Notes: generated by a model not told the origin, from the sequence alone. 64,000 nucleotides of DNA from Bacillus mobilis (GCF_001884045.1 NZ_MACF01000041.1:1-64000), one strand, 5' to 3'; positions 44,874-53,088 are shown, counted from the first letter of the stretch. Numbers and translations are program-made.

Positions 44874-46073
44874 ATGTTAGAGAATCAAATTAATGAAAGA
44901 TCATTGTTATTGCATAAAGAATTAGTAGGGAAAATTGAAATTACAAGTAAAGTAGAAGTAAATTCAGCGGATGATTTAAGCCTGACATATACACCAGGTG
45001 TAGCGGAGTCTTGCAAAGCAATTGCGGCGGATGAAGAAAAAGTGTATGACTATACAGCACGCGGTAATATGGTGGCAGTTGTCTCAGATGGAACAGCGGT
45101 ACTTGGTTTAGGGAATATTGGACCGAAAGCAGCTATGCCTGTTATGGAAGGGAAGAGTATTTTATTTAAGAAATTTGCGAATGTAGATGCTTTCCCGTTA
45201 TGTTTAGGTACGACTGATGTGGATGAAATCGTTACCCTTGTGAAAAATTTAGAGCCTACGTTTGCAGGAATTAACTTAGAAGATATTGCGGCACCACGTT
45301 GTTTTGAAATTGAAAAGCGATTAAAAGCAGAAATAAATATTCCTGTATTCCATGATGATCAACATGGAACCGCTATTGTCGTCTTGGCAGCTGTTATTAA
45401 TGCATTAAAAGTTGTTAGCAAACAAATGGATAATGTAAAAATTGTTATTAACGGTGCGGGTTCGGCAGGAATTGCAATTGGAAAATTATTATTAAAGGCT
45501 GGTGCAAAACACATTACGTTAGTTAGCTTAGAAGGTATTGTTTGTGAAGGTGAATCATGGATGAACGAAGCACAAATTGAAGTTTCTAAAAAGACAAATC
45601 GAGAATATGTGCGTGGAACGTTAAAAGAAGCGATTCATCAAGCTGATATTTTTATTGGTGTATCTGCTCCTAACGTATTAACGAAAGAACTTGTACAAAC
45701 GATGAATGAGAAAGCAATTGTGTTTGCTATGGCGAATCCAATTCCAGAAATCTTCCCAGAGGATGCATTAGAGGCTGGGGCAGCTGTAGTAGGAACCGGG
45801 CGCTCGGATTATGCGAATCAAGTAAATAATGTATTGGCGTTCCCAGGGATATTCCGTGGTGCGTTAGATGTGCGCGCGACGGATATTACAGAAGAGATGA
45901 AATTAGCGGCAGCATATGGGATCGCTAACATCATTACGGACGAAGAACGTAATACGAATTATGTAATCCCGAATCCGTTAGATAAAAGAGTTGTTCCAAG
46001 TGTTGCGGAAGCAGTAGCTAAGGCAGCTATTGATTCAGGCGTGGCGCAAATTACGACAATACCAAGTTATTAA
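44874..46073 (+). CDS. NAD(P)-dependent malic enzyme (YtsJ-like)
   Basis: This 399-residue malic enzyme of the short bacterial type decarboxylates malate to pyruvate. Malic N-domain motifs: SLTYTPGVAESC, YTARGNMVAVVSDGTAVLG, FHDDQHGTAIVVLA; NAD-binding fold INGAGSAGIAIGKLLL at about residue 192; and MANPIPEIFPEDA near 284. It is the last gene of the malate module, 60 bases after the carrier, probably sharing its transcript. The ribosome site is AAGGGGAG. Confidence 0.92.
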   Translation: MLENQINERSLLLHKELVGKIEITSKVEVNSADDLSLTYTPGVAESCKAIAADEEKVYDYTARGNMVAVVSDGTAVLGLGNIGPKAAMPVMEGKSILFKKFANVDAFPLCLGTTDVDEIVTLVKNLEPTFAGINLEDIAAPRCFEIEKRLKAEINIPVFHDDQHGTAIVVLAAVINALKVVSKQMDNVKIVINGAGSAGIAIGKLLLKAGAKHITLVSLEGIVCEGESWMNEAQIEVSKKTNREYVRGTLKEAIHQADIFIGVSAPNVLTKELVQTMNEKAIVFAMANPIPEIFPEDALEAGAAVVGTGRSDYANQVNNVLAFPGIFRGALDVRATDITEEMKLAAAYGIANIITDEERNTNYVIPNPLDKRVVPSVAEAVAKAAIDSGVAQITTIPSY

Positions 46074-46077
46074 TAGC

Positions 46078-46112
46078 AAAAAGCAGTGCCTAAAAAGGCA
46101 CTGCTTTTTTGA
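46078..46112 (+). terminator. Terminator of malic enzyme gene
   Basis: AAAAAGCAGTGCC / GGCACTGCTTTTTT stem and T run. Confidence 0.92.
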
Positions 46113-46162
46113 GATAAGAAATCAAAATAATGAAGAAGTGTAGAATTATTTATGTTTCTTCA

Positions 46163-46246
46163 CTATTTATTTAATTCCATTGCAACTTGTTTACCATTTA
46201 CTAAAACCTCAGTTACTGCTACGATCACTTCTATCACTTTTTTCAT
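46163..46246 (-). CDS. 27-aa micropeptide (copy B)
   Basis: The peptide begins MKKVIEVIVAV and ends VNGKQVAMELNK; 23/27 identical to copy A at 33886-33969. The ribosome site GAGGAGAG and the whole upstream promoter are also shared. Changes are conservative (I for M, I for V, T for A, L for F), which supports selection on the peptide. No signal sequence. Not recognised; possibly amphipathic and membrane-active (inference). Confidence 0.72.
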   Translation of the reverse strand: MKKVIEVIVAVTEVLVNGKQVAMELNK

Positions 46247-46279
46247 CTCTCATCTCTCCTCGTTTCATTTCTTACTTTA

Positions 46280-46343
46280 AGTATAAGAGAAGAGAGATAC
46301 TTCAACTATCGAAGTACATGACGTAGAAATTACATTGTTGTAA
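46280..46343 (-). promoter_or_regulatory. Conserved promoter module (copy B), 27-aa micropeptide
   Basis: On the minus strand: TTACAACAATGTAA, 17 bp (with CGTCA), TCGATAGT, 19 bp, TATACT, then TAAAGTAAG. Spacing is identical to copies A, C and D. Confidence 0.65.
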
Positions 46344-46366
46344 GAAAGTGCTTTATTTTTGTCACT

Positions 46367-46891
46367 TTACTTAGCGGTGATTACAAATTGCTCATAATAT
46401 TTTTCATTTACATATATGTTTAATACCCATAATCCAGATGAAGGTAGTGACATAGTGAGTGGGAGTTCGGTTGTAGTAGAATCAATTGTATTTGAAGTAG
46501 TCCAAGTTGGTTTAGAATCTTCTTGTTGAAAGAGTACGGGTGTTGGGGTTACTGATCCTTGTTTTAGTGCAACAATAGATAGTTTTCCAGTTGGCATTTC
46601 AGGATCTAAAAAGTACCACATCATTTCATTGTGTTCATTTGCGATAATAGGTTTATCAGCCATTGCGACTTTTTCTTCGATGCCTTTTAAAGGTATTTTT
46701 TCTTGTATGAAGGAGGGTGTTTCTTCCCAATTTACATCTTTTAAAACGCTAAGATGAAAGAAGGAAGGTGCATTAACTTGAGTGGATGACGTTGCGATAG
46801 CTTCTTTTTTAGGTGCTTCTGAATCAGGCTGTGCTTGTGTGCATCCAGCGATGAGAAAGGAGAAAAGTAGCATAGTTCCAATTTTTTTCAT
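46367..46891 (-). CDS. Hypothetical lipoprotein, 174 aa
   Basis: The signal peptide ends in the lipobox IAGC (Cys at residue 17); the mature protein is predicted on the outer face of the membrane. The remainder is mainly beta-like with an extracellular carbohydrate- or ligand-binding feel (WYFLDPEMPTGKLSIVALKQ, LPSSGLWVLNIYV), but I cannot assign a family. The ribosome site is TTAGGAG. It lies between micropeptide B and a DMT exporter, all on the same strand, each apparently with its own control region. Confidence 0.75.
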   Translation of the reverse strand: MKKIGTMLLFSFLIAGCTQAQPDSEAPKKEAIATSSTQVNAPSFFHLSVLKDVNWEETPSFIQEKIPLKGIEEKVAMADKPIIANEHNEMMWYFLDPEMPTGKLSIVALKQGSVTPTPVLFQQEDSKPTWTTSNTIDSTTTELPLTMSLPSSGLWVLNIYVNEKYYEQFVITAK

Positions 46892-46962
46892 GGTGTCACA
46901 CTCCTAATTTTTATTGTTAGTGTAATTGTATTTGCTAGAAAGCGGGACAATTCCTTTAAAAC

Positions 46963-47008
46963 GTCAAAAGAGGTCGTAAGTTTTGTACGACCTCTTTTGA
47001 CATTTTTT
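46963..47008 (-). terminator. Terminator of EamA gene
   Basis: GTCAAAAGAGGTCGTA / TACGACCTCTTTTGAC long stem with A/T tracts, directly downstream of the minus-strand transporter. Confidence 0.88.
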
Positions 47009-47939
47009 ATATTTGCTCAGTTGTAAAGGTTGGTTCTCGTTCTTTTTGCGGCATCGTTAAGAAAATAACAGAAAGAACGATACATACGCCGCCTAGTAAT
47101 TGATATGCTCCAAAGGATTCATTTAGCCAAGCGATTGAAACAATGGCAGCTACAAGTGGTTCAATGCTAGATAAAATGCTTGTTTCTGTTGCTGCTAAAT
47201 ATTTCAGACTACCGATATAAAGAAGGAAAGAAAGGGTGCCACTTATGATGATAAGAATAAGCATAGAAAAAGTTTTTGGTGTAAAAGTTTGTGAAAGCTG
47301 ATTCCATTCAAACGAGCGATTACAAATAAGCAGGGCAATGCCGCCGATTAACATCCCCCAGCCAATTACTACAGTTGTTCCGCATTCTTTAATAAGAGAA
47401 GCTGGATGAAGGGTATAAAATGCAAAGCCAATTGCTGTTAATAGACCAAAAATAATGGCTTCTTTTGATAAAACAATATTTTCAATTGAACCGTTTGTAA
47501 TAATAAAGTACGTCCCTGTTAGTGCTGTTATAATTGCGAGTAGTTGCAGAGAAGCAGGGAATTTTCGTTGTTCAAATGCGATATAAATGGCAATAAGAAC
47601 AGGACCTAGAAATTGAAACAATGTCGCTGTAACAGCATTACTAATATGAACGGTTTCGATAAAGGCATATTGGGCACCGAGCATGCCGAGAATAGAGAAA
47701 ATAATAAGTTGTATAGAATGTCTAGGATGTTTCCAAATTTGAAATATGTTTTGTTTTTTTATAAGTAAGAAAGATAAAATAAATATTCCCGCAAGCAACA
47801 AGCGTATCGTCAAAAAATCAATTGATGATACGTTAGTATGTTGAAATAGCCACTGAATCATTGGGCCAGATAATCCCCATAAGGTAGCTCCTGTAATAAT
47901 CATAATGAGTCCAATCCGTCTATTGTTGTTCATGATCAT
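47007..47939 (-). CDS. EamA/DMT-family transporter
   Basis: This protein of about 310 residues has ten predicted helices in two repeated EamA halves. Landmarks are ITGATLWGLSGPMIQWLF at the start and the FLLYIGSLKYLAATETSILSSIEPLVA segment (quoted core LAATETSILSSIEP) typical of drug/metabolite exporters. Two adjacent in-frame ATGs follow GAGGAG; either is possible. The gene diverges from a MocR-type regulator gene, which probably controls it; such pairs often export an amino acid or vitamin-related compound. Confidence 0.88.
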   Translation of the reverse strand: MIMNNNRRIGLIMIITGATLWGLSGPMIQWLFQHTNVSSIDFLTIRLLLAGIFILSFLLIKKQNIFQIWKHPRHSIQLIIFSILGMLGAQYAFIETVHISNAVTATLFQFLGPVLIAIYIAFEQRKFPASLQLLAIITALTGTYFIITNGSIENIVLSKEAIIFGLLTAIGFAFYTLHPASLIKECGTTVVIGWGMLIGGIALLICNRSFEWNQLSQTFTPKTFSMLILIIISGTLSFLLYIGSLKYLAATETSILSSIEPLVAAIVSIAWLNESFGAYQLLGGVCIVLSVIFLTMPQKEREPTFTTEQI

Positions 47940-48002
47940 GCATCTCCTCTCGAGTATTTGATTTTTTATGTGTGACATGATAAAAGGAATTATATATAAC
48001 TT

Positions 48003-48053
48003 CTGGTACTGTAAAAAGTATCAGATATTAGTTTTATTAAGGGGTCAGATATT
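48003..48053 (+). promoter_or_regulatory. Divergent control region of EamA and MocR genes
   Basis: The sequence TCAGATATT occurs twice in direct orientation, 24 bases apart. GGTAC/GTATC half sites lie just upstream of the first copy. Direct repeats are usual binding sites for MocR regulators, so this is a candidate operator. Confidence 0.45.
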
Positions 48054-49454
48054 GTGTTAGAATTAACGCCTAATTTAAATACGAAAAGTAAAAAGGCATT
48101 GTACGTGCAATTGTATGAGTATATAAAAAAAGAAATTAAAGATGGAACAATTCCGGCTTTTACAAAATTACCTGCAAAAAGAAAGCTCGCGAGCTATTTA
48201 CAAGTGAGTAAGAATACAGTAGAAGCGGCTTACGAGCAATTACTTGCTGAAGGTTATATAGAGTCGGCATCGAGAAAAGGTTATTTTGTATGTAAAGTTG
48301 AACAAATGATTTATGTAGAAGGAAGCGAAGTGAAAGTAGAAGAAGTGCCGTTTCGGGAGGAGAACTATACATTTGATTTCACCCAAACAGGGGTTGATAC
48401 GAATACGTTTCCATTCACTATGTACCGCAAGCTTATAAATGATGTATGGCAGCCACATAATAATGAGTTGCTTTTTCTTGGACACCCTCAAGGAGAATTG
48501 AGCTTAAGGGAGGAAATTGCGAGCTATTTGTATGAATCTAGAGGTGTGCGTTGTTCAGCTAGTCAAATTGTATTAGGAGCGGGAACGCAAATATTAGTGA
48601 AGCTACTTTTTCAATTGTTGAATGGAAGTAAGTATGCAGTTGAAAACCCAGGTTATCATAGGAAAATGGTCGTTTTTGAACAGGGAGAAAAGAAGGTTCA
48701 AATGTTGTCTTTAGATAGGGACGGAATTTGTATGGCAGATTTAGAAAATAGCGATGCAAATGTTGTATTTGTAACTCCCTCTCATCAATTCCCATATGGA
48801 ATGATTATGCCTATTACGAGAAGGACGCAGCTTTTACAATGGGCGAAGAAAGAAGAAGATAGATATATTATTGAAGATGATTACGATAGTGAATTTCGCT
48901 ATTCAGGAAAGCCAATCCCCGCACTACAAGGACTAGATACAGATGGGAAAGTTATTTATATGGGGACGCTATCAAAAGCTTTGTTGCCCTCATTACGGAT
49001 GAGCTATATAGTATTACCGAAGAATTTAATTAACAAGTATCAAAAGGAATACTTGTTTTATACACAAAGTGTTTCGAGAATGGATCAAGAAGTGATAAGA
49101 AGGTTTTTAAATGAAGGCTATTGGGAAAAACATATTCATAAAATGCGTGTCGTCTACCGGAAAAAGAGAGATCGACTTGTTTTTGAAATAGAGAAGTATT
49201 TCTCTAATCGTGTTGAAGTAATAGGAGAAGATTCGGGATTACACATTTTATTACAAGTGCATAATGGAATGCGAGAAGAAGAACTCATTAAAGAAGCGGC
49301 AAAATATAGTATTAAGCTATATCCTGTTTCTACGTACTATAAAGACGGTACTGCACCTGAAAATGTAGTTTTACTTGGGTTTGCAATTTTATCAGAAGAA
49401 GAAATTGCGAAAGCGATTCAATTATTACATACGGCATGGTATACAAGAAAGTAA
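48054..49454 (+). CDS. MocR-type (GntR-HTH/aminotransferase-like) regulator
   Basis: This 466-residue regulator has an N-terminal GntR winged helix (YVQLYEYIKKEIKDGTIPAF, LASYLQVSKNTVEAAYEQLLAEG) and a C-terminal fold-type I aminotransferase-like domain. The PLP lysine is in GTLSKALLPSLR and the cofactor aspartate region in EDDYDSEFRY. Such proteins sense PLP or amino compounds and do not usually act as enzymes. Its GTG start follows AAGGGG. The divergent EamA exporter is the likely target. Confidence 0.9.
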   Translation: MLELTPNLNTKSKKALYVQLYEYIKKEIKDGTIPAFTKLPAKRKLASYLQVSKNTVEAAYEQLLAEGYIESASRKGYFVCKVEQMIYVEGSEVKVEEVPFREENYTFDFTQTGVDTNTFPFTMYRKLINDVWQPHNNELLFLGHPQGELSLREEIASYLYESRGVRCSASQIVLGAGTQILVKLLFQLLNGSKYAVENPGYHRKMVVFEQGEKKVQMLSLDRDGICMADLENSDANVVFVTPSHQFPYGMIMPITRRTQLLQWAKKEEDRYIIEDDYDSEFRYSGKPIPALQGLDTDGKVIYMGTLSKALLPSLRMSYIVLPKNLINKYQKEYLFYTQSVSRMDQEVIRRFLNEGYWEKHIHKMRVVYRKKRDRLVFEIEKYFSNRVEVIGEDSGLHILLQVHNGMREEELIKEAAKYSIKLYPVSTYYKDGTAPENVVLLGFAILSEEEIAKAIQLLHTAWYTRK

Positions 49455-49490
49455 AAAACATCCTCCAAGTATGAGGATGTTTTTTACTAT
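49452..49490. terminator. Bidirectional terminator between MocR and GNAT genes
   Basis: AAAAAACATCCTC / GAGGATGTTTTTT stem with A/T tracts on both sides. Confidence 0.9.
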
Positions 49491-49999
49491 TTATTTTCAT
49501 CTAAGAATAAGACCATATGCTCTTCGTCCCAATATTGTCCGTTATATTTTAACGAACGTTCTTGTACACCAAATGTTTTAAATCCTAATGATTCATAAAG
49601 TTTTTTTGCTCCATCGTTGCCAACAACAACATCAAGCATAACTTGTTCTACTTCTAAAGATTTAGCAAGTTCAAGACATTCTTTAATAAGTGCTTTTCCT
49701 GCTCCAAGTCCGCGTGCTTTTGGAGACACATATACAGAACCGATTTTAGCTTTATGTTCTTGTTTTACATATGGTTTCGTTTCCAGTGTTGCAACCCCGA
49801 TTAATTGTCCATCTTTAAATGCACCTAGCGTATAGTTTTCATCTTGTGCTAATTTTTGTGCTTTATATTCAATTGCACACTCTTTATTAATAATATCTTC
49901 ATAAGAAGAGCTGAAAGCTTCAGGGTTTTGCTTTAATCCTTCTACACGAAGTTCTAAGTAAATTTCCGCTTCGTCTTTTGTTAATACATGGATATCCAA
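49487..49999 (-). CDS. GNAT acetyltransferase (copy 1)
   Basis: This 170-residue single-domain GNAT has the acetyl-CoA loop in SPKARGLGAGKALIKECLE (about residues 103-121) and NDGAKKLYESLGFKTFG near the C terminus. A close paralogue lies 3.6 kb away at 53143, nearly identical over the second half and with more change near residues 15-60. A duplication around an intervening two-component system is implied. The substrate is unknown. The ribosome site is GGAGGG. Confidence 0.9.
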   Translation of the reverse strand: MDIHVLTKDEAEIYLELRVEGLKQNPEAFSSSYEDIINKECAIEYKAQKLAQDENYTLGAFKDGQLIGVATLETKPYVKQEHKAKIGSVYVSPKARGLGAGKALIKECLELAKSLEVEQVMLDVVVGNDGAKKLYESLGFKTFGVQERSLKYNGQYWDEEHMVLFLDENK

Positions 50000-50096
50000 T
50001 TATATCACCCTCCAAATCTTTGCAAATGTACCTTTATTTTATATTGAAATAAGAATAATTTCAAAAGCTTAGCTTATATGAGCTGATTTTATGAAC

Positions 50097-50135
50097 AAAA
50101 TAACACCAGTAGTGTTTACTACTACTGGTGTTTTC
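50097..50135 (-). terminator. Terminator of two-component operon
   Basis: AACACCAGTAGT / ACTACTGGTGTT stem with flanking A/T tract, directly downstream of the kinase gene. Confidence 0.85.
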
Positions 50136-50144
50136 ACACGCATC

Positions 50145-51608
50145 TTATTCAAAAGGTAGCTCAATTATAAAGTTTGTTCCTACTCCTAATTGGCTTGTTA
50201 CTAGAATGGAACCGTTATGCAATTCTACAATTTCTTTTGCAACAGCTAGCCCGATACCCTTGCCTCCAGTAGCTCTCGTTCTGGATTTATCAACACGATA
50301 AAAACGATCAAAAATATGTGAGATATCTTCTTCAGGAATACCTTCTCCTTCATCATCTACACTTATTGTAAATGAATCTGTTTCTGTGAGTACACGTATC
50401 GTAATAGTTGTGTTTTCAGGCGAATGTTGATAAGCATTGTGTAATAAATTTAACATAACTTGTTCCATACGTCTTTCGTCTATGCAAACTTCTAAATCAT
50501 CTTTGCAATATACATGGAGTTGCATTTGTTTATTTGTTAATGTTGTTTTTGTTTTTTCAACCATTCGTTCTAAAAATGGTTTAAGGATTACTTTTTGTTT
50601 TTTGATAACAAACTGGTGTTGTTCTAATTGCACCAACATAAATAAATCTTGGACGAGATCGGTTACACTATCTGTTTCATCCTCAATGATTTGTAAGTAT
50701 TCTTCACGCTCTTCTTTCGTTAAAGAGTCTCTCTTTGCTACCTTCGCATAACCTTTCATATAGGTCAATGGCGTTAATAGTTCATGGGCGACACTAGCGA
50801 GAAATTCATTGCGTTCTTTTTTCATATAAGTCAGTTCACTGGATAAATCTTCAATCGTTTTTGCTAAGCTTCCAAGTTCATCATTGCGTTTAATCCCTAA
50901 TTGAATTGGCTTATTTAATTTTGACATTTTTTCTGTCGCTCTCTTCATTTTTATAAGCGGTTCTGTAATAACACGAGAAAAAACAAAGACAGAAATAGTC
51001 GTTAAAATAATTGTCACGACACTAATGATAAGAAATTGGTTCATGAGTTTAAGTAACATATTTTCTAAAAAAGATGTTTTTAATAACATATATAACTTTC
51101 CTTGAAACTCTTCTGTGTTAAGTGGGCTTACCGTTGTGATGAATTTTGATTTTTTCCAGTTCTTTTCGACGATCAATCCGCCTTTTGGAATAGGTTCTGT
51201 TTTACAAGTAAGTTGTTTTTGCATTGCCTTTGTTACGGGTTCTGAATTGGAAATGATTTTGCCATTATTGTCAGTTATAATGATAGCTATATCAGAGTTA
51301 GCGATTGATTCTGATTCTACTAAGTGTTCAGCTTCATCCGCGATATCGAACTCTGAATACATAGGACGGTTAGGATTTTTATTGTATTCAGCGCGTTCGA
51401 CGTGTTTCTTTTCTTTAGCAATTGCACTCCACTTTGTGCGGTTTGTAATTTTGTTACTATAGCGATTACCTTTTTCTAAAAGAGCAAGTGTTTCTTCCTC
51501 AATCCGCATTGTTGAAATACTTTTGTAAAAAGATACGAAAGCAATGGTTTCAATACATAAAGCTAATATTAAAAAGTATGTCCCAATTTTAAGTGAAAGT
51601 TTACTCAT
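50145..51608 (-). CDS. Sensor histidine kinase with HAMP
   Basis: This 487-residue kinase has an N-terminal helix (about residues 7-28), an external domain (about 30-180) containing IIITDNNGKIISNSEPV typical of a Cache-like fold, a second helix (about 185-208), HAMP (RVITEPLIKMKRATEKMS), the H-box SVAHELLTPLTYMKGYAK, and a full ATPase domain (LLNLLHNAYQHSPE, DDEGEGIPEEDIS, TGGKGIGLAVAKEIVELH). The H-box reads HELLTP instead of the usual HELRTP. It follows its response regulator gene by 65 bases that contain a hairpin. Confidence 0.92.
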   Translation of the reverse strand: MSKLSLKIGTYFLILALCIETIAFVSFYKSISTMRIEEETLALLEKGNRYSNKITNRTKWSAIAKEKKHVERAEYNKNPNRPMYSEFDIADEAEHLVESESIANSDIAIIITDNNGKIISNSEPVTKAMQKQLTCKTEPIPKGGLIVEKNWKKSKFITTVSPLNTEEFQGKLYMLLKTSFLENMLLKLMNQFLIISVVTIILTTISVFVFSRVITEPLIKMKRATEKMSKLNKPIQLGIKRNDELGSLAKTIEDLSSELTYMKKERNEFLASVAHELLTPLTYMKGYAKVAKRDSLTKEEREEYLQIIEDETDSVTDLVQDLFMLVQLEQHQFVIKKQKVILKPFLERMVEKTKTTLTNKQMQLHVYCKDDLEVCIDERRMEQVMLNLLHNAYQHSPENTTITIRVLTETDSFTISVDDEGEGIPEEDISHIFDRFYRVDKSRTRATGGKGIGLAVAKEIVELHNGSILVTSQLGVGTNFIIELPFE

Positions 51609-51637
51609 TTTCTCACCATACCTTATTTCATATAAAG

Positions 51638-51666
51638 GGTCAGTGGTATACTATTGTCCACTGACC
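51638..51666 (-). other. Hairpin between regulator and kinase genes
   Basis: GGTCAGTGG / CCACTGACC form a 9-bp stem with an 11-base loop in the gap between the genes, without a T tract. It may tune the relative amounts of regulator and kinase. Confidence 0.5.
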
Positions 51667-51673
51667 GAAGTAA

Positions 51674-52345
51674 TTATTCACTTTTCCATTTATATCCGAC
51701 TTTATAGACTGTTTCTAAGTAATTTTCAACTGGAAATCCTTTTTTGCGTAATTTATCACGGATATTGCGAATATGTGAATCGATTGTTCTATATTCAATG
51801 TCTGTTTCATAACCCCAAATTTTTTCGATTAAATCATCTCGGCTATAAGCACGGTTTGTATTTAGTAAAAATAGTCCAAGTAACGAAAACTCGATAGGTG
51901 TTAGTGAGATTTTTTCGTCATATACTGTGACAGTATGTTTCGTTTTATCCCACTCGATACCATTGAAGCTAACAAATCCATCTTTCTTTGTACGGCGTAA
52001 TATAGCCTCAATTCGTGCAACCAATACATGCTCATCAAATGGTTTTGTAATATAGTCATCCGCGCCCATAGTGAGGCCTTTCACCATATCGTAATTTTGA
52101 TTACGAGCTGTTAGCATAATAATTGGAACGTTGGAAATTTGACGGATTTGATAGCAAGTATCCCATCCATCCATATTCGGCATCATCACATCTAACAAAA
52201 TAATATCGAAGTCTTTTTGTTCTATTAACTTTAGTGCTTCAAGGCCAGAAGTAGCTTTCATACAAAAATAGCCACGAGGACTTAAGAACAGATCTAATAA
52301 TCGTAACATGCGTTCTTCATCGTCTACTAATAAAATTTTAACCAT
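51674..52345 (-). CDS. OmpR-family response regulator
   Basis: This 223-residue regulator has a receiver domain (Asp in IILLDVMMPNMDGWD near residue 52, YITKPFDEHVL) and a winged helix (LTPIEFSLLGLFLLNTNRAYS, TIDSHIRNIRDKLRKKG, TVYKVGYKW). The ATG before VKILLVDDEE was chosen; a GTG four codons earlier overlaps the GGGGTG ribosome site. It is the first gene of the two-component operon. It diverges from a 40-residue membrane peptide gene with direct repeats in the shared upstream region, a plausible target. Confidence 0.9.
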   Translation of the reverse strand: MVKILLVDDEERMLRLLDLFLSPRGYFCMKATSGLEALKLIEQKDFDIILLDVMMPNMDGWDTCYQIRQISNVPIIMLTARNQNYDMVKGLTMGADDYITKPFDEHVLVARIEAILRRTKKDGFVSFNGIEWDKTKHTVTVYDEKISLTPIEFSLLGLFLLNTNRAYSRDDLIEKIWGYETDIEYRTIDSHIRNIRDKLRKKGFPVENYLETVYKVGYKWKSE

Positions 52346-52462
52346 AATCTTGTGCACCCCAAACTGTTCATTCTACTTGTATAGTTTACATGAAAATAAT
52401 AAAAAACTCTTTTTATGTGATTGAGTGGAAGAGTGATTTTTTCACTCAAAGCAATTGACATA

Positions 52463-52545
52463 AAAAATGCACTAGTTTTGCACAACTATTTTTTATAATA
52501 GAAAACGTAGCGACACAAAATACCCTATGTTGCGACATAACGTCA
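52463..52545 (+). promoter_or_regulatory. Divergent upstream region with phased direct repeats
   Basis: TGCAC occurs twice 11 bases apart just before a TATAAT -10 (52494-52499), and GCGACA occurs twice 22 bases apart after it. Repeats one or two helix turns apart are typical of OmpR-type regulator sites. No good -35 is seen, which fits an activated promoter. The neighbouring regulator gene makes it a candidate ligand. Confidence 0.45.
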
Positions 52546-52657
52546 TGTCATTTTATTTATAAAATGACAATTCCATTCTATTGTGTATGTGAGATAGAGA
52601 GGGTTTTCGTATTCACCTCGCATCGGATAAGAAAAATTTCCTATCTCACACTTTTTT
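52546..52657 (+). ncRNA. Structured leader with attenuator-like hairpin
   Basis: Two structures are visible. The first is TGTCATTTTAT / ATAAAATGACA, a perfect stem-loop with a 2-base loop. The second is TGTGAGATAG (52588-52597) pairing with CTATCTCACA (52641-52650), followed by CTTTTTTT, which makes an intrinsic terminator. The 43-base loop holds further pairing (GAGG/CCTC and GAAA/TTTC). The terminator ends just before the ribosome site of a 40-residue gene, so conditional read-through would control it. It matches no riboswitch class I can recall. Confidence 0.5.
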
Positions 52658-52675
52658 TAAAAGGAGATCATACAC

Positions 52676-52798
52676 ATGAATCCAAAAGAAGAAATTTCAA
52701 AAAAAGAAAAGCAAGATCGTAATACGGTTGTCATGTGCATTGCCGTATCTATGGTTATTATTATAAGTTGTGTAAATAAAATTTTGGGGATTTTATAA
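52676..52798 (+). CDS. 40-aa single-span membrane peptide
   Basis: A short frame preceded by AAAAGGAG has a charged N terminus (MNPKEEISKKEKQDR) and one hydrophobic helix (VVMCIAVSMVIIISCV, about residues 18-33), ending KILGIL. A perfect terminator follows. The layout suggests a small inner-membrane protein with a cytoplasmic N terminus (inference). It is preceded by a structured leader and divergent from a two-component operon. Not recognised. Confidence 0.7.
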   Translation: MNPKEEISKKEKQDRNTVVMCIAVSMVIIISCVNKILGIL

Positions 52799-52804
52799 TA
52801 TAGT

Positions 52805-52842
52805 AAAAGCTTATTGCTTCTTAAGAAGCAATAAGCTTTTTT
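52805..52842. terminator. Strong terminator between convergent micropeptide genes
   Basis: AAAAGCTTATTGCTTC / GAAGCAATAAGCTTTT, 16-bp perfect stem with TTAA loop and T run. It can serve the plus-strand 40-aa gene and the minus-strand 29-aa gene. Confidence 0.92.
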
Positions 52843-52860
52843 CGTTGTTAGGGGGAGTGT

Positions 52861-52950
52861 TCATATAATAAACCAAGGTAAAATTGCTAACCCAGAAGTT
52901 ACAATTGCTGTAGTAAATATTAAAAGCATAGCTCGTTTGTTTTGTTTCAT
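52861..52950 (-). CDS. 29-aa membrane micropeptide (copy C promoter)
   Basis: The peptide begins MKQNKRAMLLIF and ends LAILPWFII: a short basic N terminus followed by one hydrophobic helix of about 22 residues. AAAGGAG precedes the ATG at good distance. It differs in sequence from the 27-residue peptides but is driven by the same unusual promoter. Probably inserted in the membrane; function unknown. Confidence 0.68.
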   Translation of the reverse strand: MKQNKRAMLLIFTTAIVTSGLAILPWFII

Positions 52951-53023
52951 GTCACATTCTCCTTTATATATCAATTGAATGCTATACGTTCATTTCATGA
53001 TTGGTGCCTTACTTTATACTTTT

Positions 53024-53087
53024 AGTATAATGAATGGAAAGGTTTGGTACGATCGATAAAGGTGACATGAAGATTACATTGTTGTAA
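53024..53087 (-). promoter_or_regulatory. Conserved promoter module (copy C), 29-aa micropeptide
   Basis: On the minus strand: TTACAACAATGTAA, 17 bp (with TGTCA), TCGATCGT, 19 bp, TATACT, then AAAAGTATAAAGTAAG. Element spacing equals that of copies A, B and D. The leader is longer here, about 65 bases. Confidence 0.65.
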
Positions 53088-53088
53088 T

